Source of the DNA: Tetmemena sp. SeJ-2015
Lineage: Eukaryota > Ciliophora > Spirotrichea > Sporadotrichida > Oxytrichidae
DNA: 64,000 nucleotides
Reading direction: 5' to 3'
NCBI GenBank assembly: GCA_027382625.1
Contig: JAJKFJ010020904.1
Coordinates: 343,111 to 407,110, forward strand
In this document: positions 12,391 through 26,060 of the stretch, in pieces
How positions within the stretch are numbered: the first letter of the stretch is position 1
Layout: the number at the start of each line of letters is the position of its first letter
Notes under the pieces: generated by a model
The model's input: only the letters and a program-made list of their open reading frames with translations
Database searches by the model: none
What the model was told of the DNA's origin: nothing
Translations under genes and position numbers: made by a program

Positions 12391-15300
12391 TCAAGCTTTC
12401 CCCTCAGCCATTATACGCTCTAATTCTTCAGTGTCCATTCTTGCGCTTTCGCCTCCACTTGAATCATCACTGCTGCTGTCGCTATCACTTTCACTGCTAT
12501 TAAATTCTCCCATAGCTGCAAATTCATTGATCTTTTACTCCAAACGCTAGTATATAAGATCTTATTGACCAAGTAAGATATTAATTAGTCTGTGTTTCGT
12601 TTATCTGTGTTTTATTAGATAGGTACCTATCTATTTATAGCTTAGTTCTACTGATGTTAATTCTCTAACTGCTCACTTTCATCTTCTTCATCGTAGTACT
12701 CTTCTTCATCCTCCTCTTCTTCCAAGTCTTCCTATTCTTGAGTGTTTAAAAAGGGATCTATCACATTTCCTTTTAACTGTGAGGGAGAGTTATTAGCATT
12801 ATTGTCCACATGCGACGGGTTGTTTTGAGAAATTTTTAGACTCTCGTCTTACGATAATCCTATTGAAGACTTTGCAACTACCTCGTTGAATGAATTTTCT
12901 CCCATATTTCTACTTTCGGTGTCACTGCCATTTAATGCGAATCAAATAGACAGTTAATCGTATAATTTTTTTTTGCTATGATTGTCGACTGTAGTTTTTA
13001 ACTTCCACAAATTGCTCTTTCTTCGATTGCCTTCTTCTTCATTCTGACCTTGCACAACATCTTTGCTTTTTGGCTCATTCTATGTCTTTTGTTTAGAAAT
13101 CATCAATGAAGTTCTTCTAGACCCAGAACCTCCAAATAAAATACTTCAATATATTAAACCTCCTGGGCTTGGAGAGAGAAAATCAGGCTCGTAAACCATT
13201 TTTCGCTGCTCCTGCATGAGCAGAATTTGTTAAAGAGTTCTTGTTCCCGTTCCTCTGCTATTCTGAGTGTCGTCCTCGGAATCGGATTGTTCATTTTTAG
13301 ACTCTTCCTCACCCTCTGAGTCAAATATGTTCCCATTTTGCTTATTCTATTGAGGAGAAGGAAGCATAATGTTCGATTCTAAGGATGACGATGATGATGA
13401 AGCTTCTTCAGCCTCATCAAGCTTGTCTAATTTAAAAGCATGATATCTTATAGAAAAGTTAGGCTTAATAAATAAGTCTATGAAACTAGTTTTATGAAGT
13501 AGTGGACTAACAGCCTTCTACTATTTTCTTAGATGTTTAGAAGGTGGCGAGGCTGACACTTGCTCTTTCATTTCTTTGGCTATATCGTCTAGGATATCCA
13601 ATTAAACTTGCTTTCTTCTATCTTTCTTCTGCTTTGACAAATAAGATAAGTTGGAAGCTTTTCCAAATAAATGATTGAAATTTATTTGAGCTGAGCTCAT
13701 GCACTCTTCTGTAACATTTATAAATTCTTAATGCATAATAAATTGCTGATTAGACATTAGGAAGTTGTGGTCTTAAATATTCTTTGCTGCCCGTTCCCAT
13801 AATCTGGTTTACTTGTAACTGCTTTATTAAGTCTTTAGAAGAGGAACTGCATTGCCTATTTTAACTATTTTAAGTGCTTAAATGTTGCTTTGGCTAAATT
13901 AAAGGGCTTTTTGAAGGAGTCTTTGCTGGAGAGGGTGAGGTATTCTTAATCTCTTGCTTTAAAGTATTCAAATTAAAATGGAAATTAAGCTACTTGGTTT
14001 TGAGTATAAGCATTTGAGCTTCCTTTCTAAACTATTCAACTTTTGAAAGAGGTCTTTTTTACTCCTCTTTTTCTTCCTTCTCCATAGACTCTACATTGAT
14101 AGTAATGTTACTATTCTGCGGCTATATCCCATAGGTTGAGAAGGGTTTATTTTCCCATCACCATCATTCTGAGATTAGTCTTGCTTTGCAGTTTTTTGTT
14201 TTGAGATTAATTTTAGATCTGGCCCTTTTACTTATTCAGAAGCCTCATCATCCAAATGCTCAAAATTGAATTTCAATCCCTGAGCTTAAATTGATTATAC
14301 ACAAGTGTACTTTAAAATGAAGGAGCTTGACTCTGCTTAATTTGAGACATTTTAAGGTCTTATTTTTCTTGTTAAATGTATTGCTGGATGGTTTTCATTG
14401 ATTGTTTAGTATTACTGCTCTTAGATAATTACATTAATATTCTCATACTAATAGAATTAATGTGTAGATTCCTTAGGTTGAACATTACTGACAGATGGAG
14501 CTGCCTCAATCATACTTAATAGTCTATTTTGAGGGGCTTAAGATCCAACTTGAACACCAGCCATCGCCCTTGAGTTGCCATTCACATTTTTCAAAACCTG
14601 TATTGTGCCTCCGTACTTACTTACACCCTTTAATTAAACTTGGCGTGGATCTCCTGCTTCTCTTTAAAACATTTTAGTAAATAATAAATCAAAGATCTTT
14701 TAATCACTAAGTTTGAAGGTGAACCAATAGCAAATGATATGCTAGGAGCTTGAGAAGGTGTTTAAGGAAAATTTTTAGGTGTGTTCAAGATCTTCTAGAG
14801 TAAGCTCTTGTCTATAATTCCAGAAGAATTCAGCTTTGAGTTATCTAAACTCAAATTATATTTCATGGAAAAAAATTGAGAGAGAATTAAAATTTAAAGT
14901 CGCTTATTTTCAACATCAGTTTAGCTTAATTTTCTTTCCAGGGCTAATAAAGGACATATTACCAAGATTCTGCTTCAATTTATCCTGGATTGTCTTTAGA
15001 TCAATCGGAGCAGATGGATTTCTTCTATGACTATCGCCATATTTTATCATTTTATAATTTAATAGCTTAAATATGCCTACATTTAGATTTGGGATTATCT
15101 AACTCGAGTTTAGACTAGATTAATTAGACTTCTTATTTTCAAATTAGAACTATAAAAATACAAAGCTTAATCTTAGCTAGAATTTTCCCAAGTATTCCAC
15201 CTGATAATCCACTTTTAACACTAGCCCCTTTGCCGAAAGATAACTCATTAGGATCACCCTTCATGCTTAACTCAACATTCTTCTCATGGATACTTCCTCT

Positions 15301-18240
15301 GTTTTCTTATTGTAAATTTATTTTTTCTTAATTAGCTCTGGCTATCTTATCTGCCAAGTTCACGTATTCTATTCTTTAATCTGTTTTCTACTATAACTAA
15401 GGAGTAAGTTATAACCCTTGCTGTCCTAGATTCATTTATTACTAAGGTTGTTTATTAATCTTAACTTTGTTTTGACTGCTCTCTGTTTAGACTTATTAAA
15501 TTGAGGATTGCTAAGAGGGTGATAAGTTTTGATTTGCGCTCGAGTAATCTGGAGATTTTATAAGATCTGATTTCAGAGTACTCGTAGAATTCTTAATAAT
15601 CACAATTCCAATTCCTGTTTTCAAATTAATTGGAACTTGCACTCAATTATAATTACAAAATGTATTAAACTCTCTTAGCTTCAGGTGATGAGCCTATTTC
15701 CTAACTGCATCTCTTCTAATCAAGTAACTTTCTTTTCACCAATTCTATATCCATGCTTAGATTTTACTAGGTAGCTTGCCTTGACTTAATTTTCTGCTCA
15801 GCATTGAATAAGTCAATTTTTTCGTTTTGAGCTTTTTCCACTGGTATTATCTTTTTTTCTTCCTCCTCCTATTCCTTGAACTTAGGGACGACTTTTTTCT
15901 TATGCCTGAAGAGGACTGTATTTTTAATTCTGGTAATTGACAGGGGAGACGCTTTCCGAGTTAACTTATCTTGCAAAGTGCTTATCTTAGGCTATAGTCT
16001 TGCTTCTCGTAAATGTCAAATCCCCTTCCTAACTGAACTGATTCTGGTTGGGTGTTAATGATTTTTACTATTACAGCTTCCTCTCTCTCTTTTGCTTTTT
16101 TCTAAGTGCCTTTTATTCAGCCTCCTCTTGAATGAGTCTCTCAATTTCAAGTCTTGACTAATTTTTAGGATTAGGAGAAATCCTCTACTAAGGCTTGTAC
16201 TAGGGTTAAAGTGAAGACAAAGTGGTCTAAGTGATATCTTGGGATTATTACTACTGTTGTGAAGTGTTTTAAGCATAGACATTTTTGGTAGATCCTTGCT
16301 TCTGGTAGAACAAAGAATGTTTTCTCTAAACTTCTTAAGAGGGAGAGGATTAGGGCTGTTGCTAGTGATTAGGAGAGGGCGGTGTGAATTGAGACTAGTT
16401 TTTGTTAGTTACAACTGACTGCATATTTTCGTCCTCCTCATCAATTTTTTCAACCTGCTGATTGTTACCCTATGGGAAGAATTTGCCAGTCTTTTTCTTG
16501 TGAGATTTCCCTGAACTCTAGCCTGTGTTTGCAGTTGCATCTCGACCCTCAGAGGACAAAAATAAACTTTTCTGGATTCAAGTAAAACATTAGAGGAGAT
16601 ATTAGCAGATCTATTAGAACCTACTTTTCTTGAATACTCTGAGGGAGTGGGGCCAGGTGTATTTTCTTCTTCAATCTTATCTAGAGCGAAATGGTACTTC
16701 TAGAGCTTTGCTTGCACATTTATAAAGGGGTGCCTCAGAAGCTCATAGACGTTTGCTCTTTGAAAAGGGTCTCTTTTAAAGCAACAATCCAAGAAGTTAA
16801 AAAAATTAATTTATAAAGTTCTTCAGCTCGGTAGATAAAGTTTTTGGATATTTTGGAGGCTCTTTTGCATCTGCGATAGCTAATAAGACTGAAATGTTAT
16901 TGGTCAAACTTTTAAAATCATTGCAATTATTAAAATACTTACTATAAATGAATAAAACCAACTTATATACCTCCTTCTCTCTTTTGTGGCAAGTATTTTA
17001 TAGAGTAGTAATCAGCTTCAAATGATATTAAATTTGCTAAATCGAAGGATCATAATGTTAGATTTTGATAATTTATTTTTTATTTTTCACTAATTTTGTC
17101 AAATATTCTTTTCTGACCATGGAGGACGTCCCTAAATTATCTCAAGTACTGTGCAGCCGAGACTCCATATGTCTGCGTATCTATTGTGTCCGCTTTATCT
17201 GATGACTTCTGGTGCCATCCAATAAGGAGTTCCACAGAAAGAATTGAACTGCTAACTGAATTATCCCACATACTTTTTACTACTTCCAAAGTCAGCTAAC
17301 TTGCAAGTTCTTAAAATAACAATAAACAAGGTATAAAATGTTCCCTGTGAATCAAGCAAGATATTTGCAGCTTTAATATCTCTATGGATAACGTTATTTA
17401 CATGAAGGTATTCTAAACCCTCTAATATTTGTCTTGTGTAGACTCTTAATAAATTCTCATTCATGGGATAAGTCATTTCAAATTAAAAAATATAAGTAAG
17501 TCTTGTAAATACGTTCTAAAGAGCCCCCAGAAACATACTCTAGAAAAATATTGATACCATCTTCATCCTTTTATTAGCCTAAGTACTTGACTATGTTTTT
17601 ATGATTCAGAGTTCTCAACAAGTCAATTTCGAATTGCAATGCTTTGATTTTCTGTAAGTGGTGAGGAACAAAAATCTTTCTTACTTTTTCTTATGTTGTA
17701 TTAGAATATTTTGAGAGTGCGACAGTTTTCACTGCAAATACGATTCCATGATCATTATCAAAGCCTGAATATACAGTTCCAAATGAACCGTTACCAAGAG
17801 TGTTACTTTTGCGAAAACTAAACTTTGATTTAGCTATTAAGAGCTTACTTTAAGATTAAAATGTCATTCAAATGTCGAGATATAATAAAATCTGATTTGG
17901 TATTTGCGCTCTGGTTTTTGCATTTTGGCTTATAGACTTTTTCATAAAACTCAAGCTGCTCTTTTGTAAAATACCTATCCTTATTGTCATTCTCAAAGTA
18001 CTTTTTCACTGATTGAGACTCAACTTCATCTCCTTCTTCATTTTCCTCATCACTTACACATTAGAATTACATTTTTAATGATATATCACTTTCTTTACCT
18101 TTTCTGCTTGAGCTGTTATTGCTTTTCCTATCCTCTTCATTCTTTTAAAGGATAAAATGTATCTATATTAAATTTGCGTAGGTGTTTGAGAAGTAGAGGA
18201 GCTTGCTCGAGGTCTCTTTGCATCTTAAGCTATTATAAAC
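12391..18240 (-). CDS. MAP3K/STE11-like protein kinase with a very long low-complexity C-terminal region
   Basis: The kinase domain runs from about 17840 down to 16700. Visible motifs are the Gly-loop [16 protein letters not shown] (Lys), a helix with [18 protein letters not shown], the catalytic loop [18 protein letters not shown], the activation and P+1 segment [12 protein letters not shown], and [13 protein letters not shown], ending [18 protein letters not shown]. This pattern is typical of MEKK/STE11 Ser/Thr kinases that act at the top of MAP kinase cascades. IESs or introns interrupt it, for example about 17310-17345 and 16900-17110. The C-terminal side stays open in pieces through Ser/Lys/Gln-rich sequence (16.6-12.6 kb), an acidic run near 12.7 kb, and a Ser/Asp stretch ending ERIMAEGKA with TGA at 12391. 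The frame upstream of the kinase also stays open, so this may be one gene with the 18.2-20.9 kb feature. The kinase call is firm; the outer limits are not. Confidence 0.7.
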
Positions 18241-20918
18241 ATAGTAGTGGTATTTAACAATTTGTATAAGGTGATAGGAAATTAGAAGCGCTCTATTTTG
18301 ATTTAACAACAGGATTAAGATGATTGGAAGAGCTCTCTTAATTTGAGGGTGGAAGTTTTTATGGCTGCTTTTTCTTCGAATCCTCCAAACTGCTTCTCTA
18401 ATAAAAACTGATGTAACAAAGTTATTATTCTCTTGTTGGTCTAAGTTTAACTGCTATACTCTTCAGAATCATACTCCTCATCTATAATTAAAGTTAAGAT
18501 TGATTTATAGATTGTTTGATCATCATCTTCTGGATCATTGTTTTCCTGAATATTGCTTAGTCTCTCTAAATTTACTTCAGTGAAAAGGAAATAAGTAACT
18601 TACTATCTATTCGCTTAGCATTTTCAATTTACTGCTAGTGTTGATGCGCCTCCTCAACTATCTGATCAGAGGAGCTACTATTGTTGAAAGTTTTTTATCT
18701 CAAAATAAATGAGAGCCTCTTCTTTTCAGATTTAATCAATCCTTTATTTAAAAAGAAGAAAATATTATAAGATATCACTTAAGCGTTTGCTATTTGGCTT
18801 GCATTGAGAGTGCTTTGATTATCTGAGTTATGGTGTTAAGGCGCGTTATGTCCAAGTAAGTTGTTCTTCAGTTTTCTGCCCTCGTTGTAAGATTAAGCTT
18901 TATTTGATAAAAACCTAAATCCCAATAAATGATAAGTGGTAACTTACTTTTGCCTTTTCTTCTCAATCTCTGGGTCTAGGCCATTTATCAAGATTTATAT
19001 CGGCTACAAAAAAAGGTTTGTGAATAGATAATTTATTTACCAATGGATTGGGTCCCTTCGCATCCACAATTGAGACTGACTTTGGTGGACTTGGCTCGTT
19101 TATCTTAAGAATACCCTTCTTCTTTGATCCTTTCTTTCCTCTTTTCTTCTGACTGCTTGCCACCTAAGATATTGAAGAATTTAGTGTCATTCTATGAGCT
19201 AACTCAGCATTATTTAGAGCTGCCAAATTTTCTTAAATCTCATCTTTATAATTATTTATTATAAAAAAATGAAATTATTAGACATGATATTAATTTAAAC
19301 TTGCAGCTATTCTTCCTAATTTTAAGGCCTCAGAGCATCTAAATTGATCTTTTTCTTGCTACTTAACAAGGGACTTTCGATTATAACGTTTTTTGAAGAA
19401 TCAATTGAGTCAAAAAATTAAATGGGCTAAAAAATACTCTGTGACCCTGAGACTGATCTTGCTCTTGCTACTTTTTTTACTTGGGCGAACTCTATCTCGA
19501 GCATTGACTATCAAGTTGTTATTCCCTCCCCCAAATCTACTGCTCTCTCTTTAAGAAGGATGAGAGCTTTGATAACCACCCTACCCTTCTATAATTTCTT
19601 CACCGCTTTCTCTGATCCTTTTAGAGCTCATTCTATTTGGTCTGATGGGTTAACCCTCTTTATTATTCTATAAGACGAGAATTGGAGAGGGAAGATTCTT
19701 TGCCTTTTTACTTTTGTTTGACTACTCTGAAGACTAATGAGTAAGGCCCCCGCCCGATTAATGACGTGAGTAAATTTAGCCAGTTCCAGGAAGGCCAGGC
19801 GCATTGCTGAACTGATTTAGTGGTTAGCTGAACGTTTGAAGTTGCCACTGCTAAGATGGCGAAGTTTCTAATTAGTTTCGAGAGTAAGTATGGAGTGGTG
19901 ATTAACTATTTCTATCAGGTTGACTAGGTTATTATTATACAATGCTCGTAGTTATTTCCTTGACTTTCTGCGCTCTCAGCAGTCTATCGCTTTGACGCTT
20001 TTATTTCCCATTTGCCGGTTAAAGCTCCTCAGCTTTCTTTTCTTCCTCATTATTGCTATCTTACTCATCATCTACTTCCTCTTCAGCTTCTTCTTCTATC
20101 TCTTCTTCAAATTCTTCCTCCATTTCCTCTCCGGAATGTTAATCTTCATTTTCTTCCTCAGACTCCTCTTCTTCCGCAAATTCAACATTTTGCTAGTCGC
20201 AATCTTCTTCCTCACCATAGTCCTCAGATTCCTCTTGATTTTACTATGTATAAAAATCTGAATCCCCATGCAAGGACTTTTGAGATGTCACAACCTTGGA
20301 CGCAGTCATTGGCTATTTTTCATTTGAATTAGTTGCAGATTGTTTGCTTGGCTTTTTCTGGGGCGAAGATGAATTAGGATCCTAGATTTCAATCTGAATT
20401 TAGGTGAGATCAGTAGGTTCTTCGCTCGACACTGAGTTTTCTTCGGCATATTTATTCGTTCTGGGTTTCCCATTAGCTTTTCCCTTTTTTACTTTCTTTC
20501 CTTTCGCGCTTTTATTTTTCTAATTGGTTCCTTTGTTGCGAGAAAGATTAACGCTCATTATTTTACTCTCCTCAAGCATTGTGGAATCGAAACCCACGCC
20601 ATTTACATTTGGGTTCACCACTCCGCTTCTGTTTAACATAGAATCATAAAAAAGGATAAAAAGGAGAAATAAGATTATAAAATCATTCGGCTTCTAAGAT
20701 TTTTGTTGTATATTCGTTGAGTTTTATTAGCTTTCTTTAGCCTATTCCTTTTGTTCATTTATAACTAAAAACATAGTATACTTAAATACTGGCAAATAAT
20801 TTTGCTCATTTACTTGCAAGTTTTGAGAATCTTTTTGGTTTTGGTTTGTGGGGGGCTTAGGAACTGTGTTTTTTTGAGAGGGCTGACCTGCCTGCTGCTT
20901 GGTCTAACAACAACCCAT
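18241..20918 (-). CDS. Acidic/basic low-complexity protein with an MGCC N-terminus, perhaps the N-terminal part of the kinase gene
   Basis: An ATG at 20918 opens MGCCQTKQQAGQPSQ. Gly at position 2 followed by two Cys is a classic signal for N-myristoylation plus palmitoylation, hence probable membrane attachment. Downstream pieces are Lys/Ser-rich (KGKKVKKGKANGKP, about 20500), then extremely Glu-rich (20000-20200), then basic again (KKRGKKGSKKKGILKINEP, about 19090-19140). Around 18.2-18.6 kb an open frame (KKSTLKLRELF type sequence, [14 protein letters not shown]) leads towards the kinase without a TGA. A membrane-anchored MAP3K-type kinase is therefore an attractive reading, but the junctions between pieces were not all resolved, so it is kept separate here. 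Confidence 0.45.
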
Positions 20919-21200
20919 TATATTTTATTAATTTACACGCTTTCCAATTTGCAATAATTTCTAATACGGCTTGGTTAAATCAGATAATAGCTTTATACTC
21001 TAAATAAAATTAAGCAATTTTACTCATAGTACTTTAATGGAAGACAATTATTAAACTGAAGCCCTAAATGCATTTATTCTAAAGTTATAATTCGACTATA
21101 TATCTCCATCAATATGAAAAATTGAATTCAGTCTCTTGTTAAGTAAGAAATAAGTTAGATGTGAATTTGTATTTAAAATTTGAATTAAAGTGATTAGAAA

Positions 21201-24200
21201 ATGAGTTTCTTTACTGAGGCACTTTAGCAGCAGACAGAGTTTAGATCTTAAGTACTTCAACAGCAACTCAAACTCTTCTTGTTTGATCCCTTAAATTAAG
21301 CAAGCCTGTCTTTAAATCTTGCAAGGGAGGACTTCAAGAACTCCCTCTCAAATCCCTAGTTTGGAGATGAGCAGAGAAATAAGTTGTATGCTATTGGAAA
21401 CAAGGCGAAGAGAAGAAAGAAGAGGTTTGCCAAATTAGTCAAGGATATTTAGCACACTTGGAACCATCCTAATCATCCACTAATGTTAAAATAACTTTTA
21501 ATTTACACAGACTCAGTCTTAATAAATGAGGATGAGAGAGGCCAACTTTGCGGTGTCGAACTAATTTTCTAATTACTAATTAAAAGATGGTTATGTAAAG
21601 TTTAGCAAATTTTCTCAATCAAACGGGCAAGAAGGTAATAAAGATATTTAATTTTTGAGAGTTAAAAATAATTTAATGAAGGTAATGAGAGTATCTTACC
21701 TTCTAGCTTGAGAAATGAAGCAGTCCAGCACAAGAGAAGTTGTACCCAACAAGTTTAGCCAACTGATTTCCAATATTCATACTCTGGATCATCTCACGCT
21801 AATGATCATAGAACCTTCCTCAAATGTTTACTAGCCCTCATCAGAAACGATCTTCATCGCTCGCTTAGCTTTCCCAAATTTAGCCTAATCCATTTGTGCA
21901 ATCTTAGCTGAATCAGCAGCTAAGAGAAGGCTCAGCAGAATTTGCGAACTAATCAGCAAACTCACAAGAAAGCTAAAAAGGAAACGAAAGAGAATCTACA
22001 CTGAATTTGAGTAAGTACCTAATCGCTTTAAATATGCTCTTTAGAAACGGTAATATCCCCAATCATTTGAAGTTGAAGAGCAAAAGGCTGAATTTGAGGA
22101 AGAGAAAGATAATTTCATCTCATAGAATGCTTTTCAAAGCAAGAAGTTTAAACTCAACGCAGAAACTTCGCATCAAGATTAAAGCCAGAATTAGAAGGCG
22201 AAAGTCTTTGATCTATCTTCTATCAAGGATGCAATGTTTGTTCAACAAATAAAGATAGCTCTTTTAAGTCTTAAAATTAAACAAACTTACTCTGATCAAA
22301 TGAATAAAACTCCTTCCTAAAACGAAAACCCCAGAGATTCTTCTGAAAGCGATGACTCTGGTAACACCTTTGGAAAATAAGCTTTCAGTGTGAACGAAGG
22401 TCCTTCAAGTCCCCACTCTTCAGTAGGAGCAGATCTATAGTTTCCTTTTCAGTAGAATGTGACTTCAAACTACAAAAATCAATCAATGGCTGTGAACTTT
22501 GATGACATGAGTATGCTTGCTAGAGAGCAAGACTCGCATTTAGAAACTACTAAGTATCAATAAACTAGACCTTGCTTCTAAACAGTCAAAACCACTAAGG
22601 CTAACATTTGAGGAGAGCTGAGTCTCAAAATATTGAGCAAGCAGATAAAAATAGCGTTATATTTTAGTAGTTAATTTATAGACCAGTTGACAGAGTTTTA
22701 GAATCGCCACGCTATGACAGAAGGAGCTGATCCTTTATAAATTCAACAACTCATCGATCCACTTCAAAACCAGTTCAACTTATATAAATCATTTATTCTA
22801 TAATTTCATTTTTAAATAAATCAACAATCCTTCAAAGGAAAGAAGTAGCTAATCTTCTTTCAACTCGAAGAAAGAGAATTAATGCCCACCCTCAAAGTTT
22901 AGAGAGGGTGGACCTGGTCATTTTCTTTCTCAGGCTTTGAGTCCTAATTGCTATTTCAATGAGGAGAGTGAAAACTACAGTCACTAGCAGAATGAAAATA
23001 CTGATCAACTTGACTTCATGCTCTAGCAGTTGAGTATTGGCTACAATCTAGAAGGACTCCTATTTTTATTTTAAAGGGAGAGATTTTGATTCTAACCTCG
23101 ATGACTAGCTTAACTACAATGTTGCATTAGCGCAACTAAGTCAAGATAGTTCAAATAATTATAGTATACTTTTATATTTAAGAGAGGGGTCCTTTGAACG
23201 AGATCCCTCTAATCGAATCATATATTTTGCTCTTAACATAACATTTTTTAAAAGTTTTTTTCCTTAAAGAAATACGCTATTTGTTGCGAATTTTTATTAC
23301 TTCTATTTTATCATTAGCATTTTCTTATTTTTATTTAAGAAGACTTTCTATTATAAACTTTATCGAAGAAGTAGAAGCTGAATAGCAAGAGGAGTAAATA
23401 AATAATTCAGCCCACCTTTCTGAAGCAAATCTGGAACTGCTTAACTGACTTCACCTTTATCTTTGTTTGTTTTGAACTAACATTATGAGAATGCCTAGCG
23501 AGAGCAAATGCATGCGAATTTAAACATCACTGGTACTTTGCAAGACCTCTCCAAGCGTCGACGCCAGTAGAAGGAGCAAAATCAAAGAAGGCCACTCACT
23601 AGCGATGAAAAAGCCTGCTACTCGAATTTGAAGAGTGCGACTCAGTTTACAGCATGTGGTTCAAAAGCGACACCACAGAAATCAGTTGTGATGCTGAGTT
23701 CAATGCTGCTGACAGATTGAGAGTGCTCGAAGAAAAAAGTTCTCTCATCTTAGCTATATGTTCATAATTCATCAAAGAGTATGAGGAGAAGAGAATGTAG
23801 AGGGCCAACATCAGAAAGCGAATTTAAGAGAGGAAGGAAAGAGAGAGGCCAAAGCTCACCTTCAATAAGATCAAGACGATAACAACTTCCGCAAAGCCAC
23901 TTCATGCTCAACCTTGGGGTCATAACTCCACCAAGTTCAATAAATCTAATACCACAGGCTAAAGATTCCCAGCTGTTATGACTGCCAAGCAAAGAAAGGA
24001 AGCAGAATAGAGGGAGAAGTATCCTCGATACGAAAATAGAACCTTCTTCAATAAAGTTGCTTATACAAGAGACTTTGACTACATTCCTCGATGGGTAGCT
24101 GATATGGAGCTAGTTGTCATAGTATATTTATTTGAGATATTTTAAAAATCCATTAGTCAAAGTATCACTCATTTAAAAGCAAGGGAGAATTGAAGATGGA

Positions 24201-24532
24201 GGAAGCAATCCTGATTTTGTATTTGGAAAATTCAACCCATACAAGATTGAAGACTATATTGGAGATGTTGCTGCGATGCTCAAAGGAAGAAGGCAAAACA
24301 GAGGCATATAAATGTTTCGTTGTTAAGTAATTTCTTTTGCAATGGAGACTCTGAACGAAACTGGAACGACAAATCTGAGTTTGCATCTCCTTTTTAGACT
24401 GAGAGGAGATACAGCCACCAGCTAGAGCGATCAGCTCAAGTTTCTCAATTCAGTAACAATTAAATTATATCCTTTAATCAATGCTAATATTATTATACAA
24501 AACAACAAGTCGATGTAGTAGGGTCAATTTGA
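21201..24532 (+). CDS. Unrecognised basic, Gln/Ser-rich protein with several IESs
   Basis: The start ATG at 21201 (MSFFTEALQQQTEFRSQVLQ) begins a good frame containing a basic patch, GNKAKRRKKRFAKLVKDI, about residues 72-89. AT-rich interruptions follow near 21490-21700, 22000-22250 and 22620-22820. A piece ending IGYNLEGLL (about 23060) precedes a Glu-rich piece. At 23443-23478 an AACT-flanked IES joins NLELLN to QHYENAQREQMHANLN in frame, so what looks like two genes is one. The last third is highly charged (EEKRMQRANIRKRIQERKER, about 23780-23840), then RDFDYIPRWVADMEL near 24090. The stop at 24530 is the best of several possibilities. No family is recognised; an RNA-associated role would only be a guess from composition. 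Confidence 0.5.
23443..23478. other. IES, pointer AACT
   Basis: AACT lies at 23443-23446 and 23475-23478. Before removal the upstream frame ends at TGA 23446. Removal continues the protein in frame. Confidence 0.6.
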
Positions 24533-25035
24533 TGAAGGAAAATATGGGTAGAACAACACAAATTTAAATTTTAAATGTAAATTAACAGGTTTGTTTTAAT
24601 TACTTGTAAATAATTTATAAAATCATTTTTTAGAATGGAGTTGATTATCTAAAGTTAAAAATTAAGTTTTAACTATTCTTTAATTAAACCAACAGGATTA
24701 TGAGTAGAAATATTATCTAGTTCTAATTTATGTTAATTTCTGCAATATACTTTAACAATAAAATAGAAACTCTTAATATTTATATCCTTTATAGCTTTTA
24801 ATATTAATTTATTTGCATTAAAATTCCTTATTAAGTACCTAATCAGGAATAATTAATTGCCAATTCAGTTCTTATCTTAATTATTTAGACCTTAAGTTTG
24901 TTTTATCTTATCTTTAAATATGATTTCAATTCTATACGATTATTTTTAATAAATGCTCAATTCTTTGGAAACTACTCAATTGAGCCTATCAACTAGAACT
25001 AGTAGACTTAGATATCTGAGAATTTTGCTTAGAGT

Positions 25036-25427
25036 ATGAACACTACTTGTGATCCTCAGTTTATGTAGCCACCTCAGAGCTAGAAAGCACAAGGAGGCTT
25101 CAGGCACTTCAACCAGCTTTCTCAGAAAGCAGCAGCTTTAGCTTCTCAGAAAGGAGTTGGAAATGGCGGTTAGAGAGTCTTTGCAGGCACTGCCAGTAAC
25201 AGAAGCTTTCTCAACAACATGAGCGTGAATATATTCATTCTGCTAAAAATAATTTATCTTTGGTGAACAAGAGTCTTATTCGTAGCTTGTGTGATTAGAA
25301 AATAGAAGAGGAAGATGAAGATGAGGCGAAGAGAATTTCAAATGAGAATAGACCAAACGCGTTGGCTGCTCCTGTTTTCGATTCAAGCCTAGAAGGGGAG
25401 GAAGAAGAAGAACTTGCTATGGAATGA
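25036..25427 (+). CDS. Small 117-aa gene made of two MDSs
   Basis: MDS 1 (25036-25229) encodes MNTTCDPQFMQPPQSQKAQG and a Gln/Ala/Asn-rich continuation. MDS 2 (25268-25427) encodes SLIRSLCDQKIEEEDEDEAK and ends EEEEELAME before TGA. They are separated by an IES with pointer GTGAA. With the IES removed the coding length is 354 nt, exactly 118 codons including stop. The protein is short, with an acidic second half. The length, the FNQLSQKAA-like N-terminal part and the PAPVF-like C-terminal part suggest a securin- or regulator-like disordered protein, but I do not recognise a family. The complete small gene stands clear of its neighbours. Confidence 0.7.
25225..25267. other. IES, pointer GTGAA
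   Basis: GTGAA is at 25225-25229 and 25263-25267. Removing 38 bp gives the junction NMSVN-KSLIRS and an exact 118-codon frame. Confidence 0.8.
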
Positions 25428-26060
25428 CTATTTTGTGTTTAGATTAAATCAAAGGGCTCTTTTAATTTCTCAGGTGGCTTTAAAAGCTTTTTTGAGAAGT
25501 GAATTTGATATAATTTTATTTGGAAATTCTAATTCAAACAATTCTAATTAGATTGTTCATGATTTGAAATTTATGAATTCAGGAAGTGGGCCATTTAAAT
25601 ATAGAATTGATTATGATATTGCGTAAAGAGACAAATTAGTGCTTTTAAACACTGTCGCAACTTTTTGAAATCTTTAAGGAATTAAGTGAAGACCCAAGTA
25701 TATTCTTCAATCATACATATATTTGATAAGCAATGAGGGAGCAGATACTTAATTTGAATAGAAGTAAGAGAAGCGAAACCTTGTTTCAAGTCTTCGTGAA
25801 ATTTATTAAGCAAAATTAAGATATTCATAATTAAATGCAAATCTTTAATAAATTAAGCGTTCACCTGAGCAGTACTCAACTCAAATGCTTACCATTTCAG
25901 TTAAGGGAGCTGGCCTTATAATAAATAGAGTTAACTTTTATAATAAATGCCTAAAATTGAGCGAAATCATTGAGGCCAAGAGGAGGGGGAACTATGGGTT
26001 GAGGGAACTAAATACTTAAATGTTGTATGCATTAATATTGGGAACAAGTCTGGGATGTTT
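25428..26060 (+). other. Possible partial coding sequence, not resolved
   Basis: Open plus-strand pieces with protein-like composition exist (VALKAFLRSEFDIILFGNSN at about 25471; RSKRSETLFQVFVKFIKQNQ at about 25760; LKLSEIIEAKRRGNYGLREL at about 25950). TGA codons separate them and I found no clean pointer pairs. This could be an IES-rich or decayed gene, or the 3' neighbourhood of the gene downstream. Confidence 0.25.

Noticed and set aside
19920..20332. Plus-strand hydrophobic and Leu/Pro-rich ORFs
   Set aside because: They are antisense images of the Glu-rich (GAA/GAG) minus-strand coding region.
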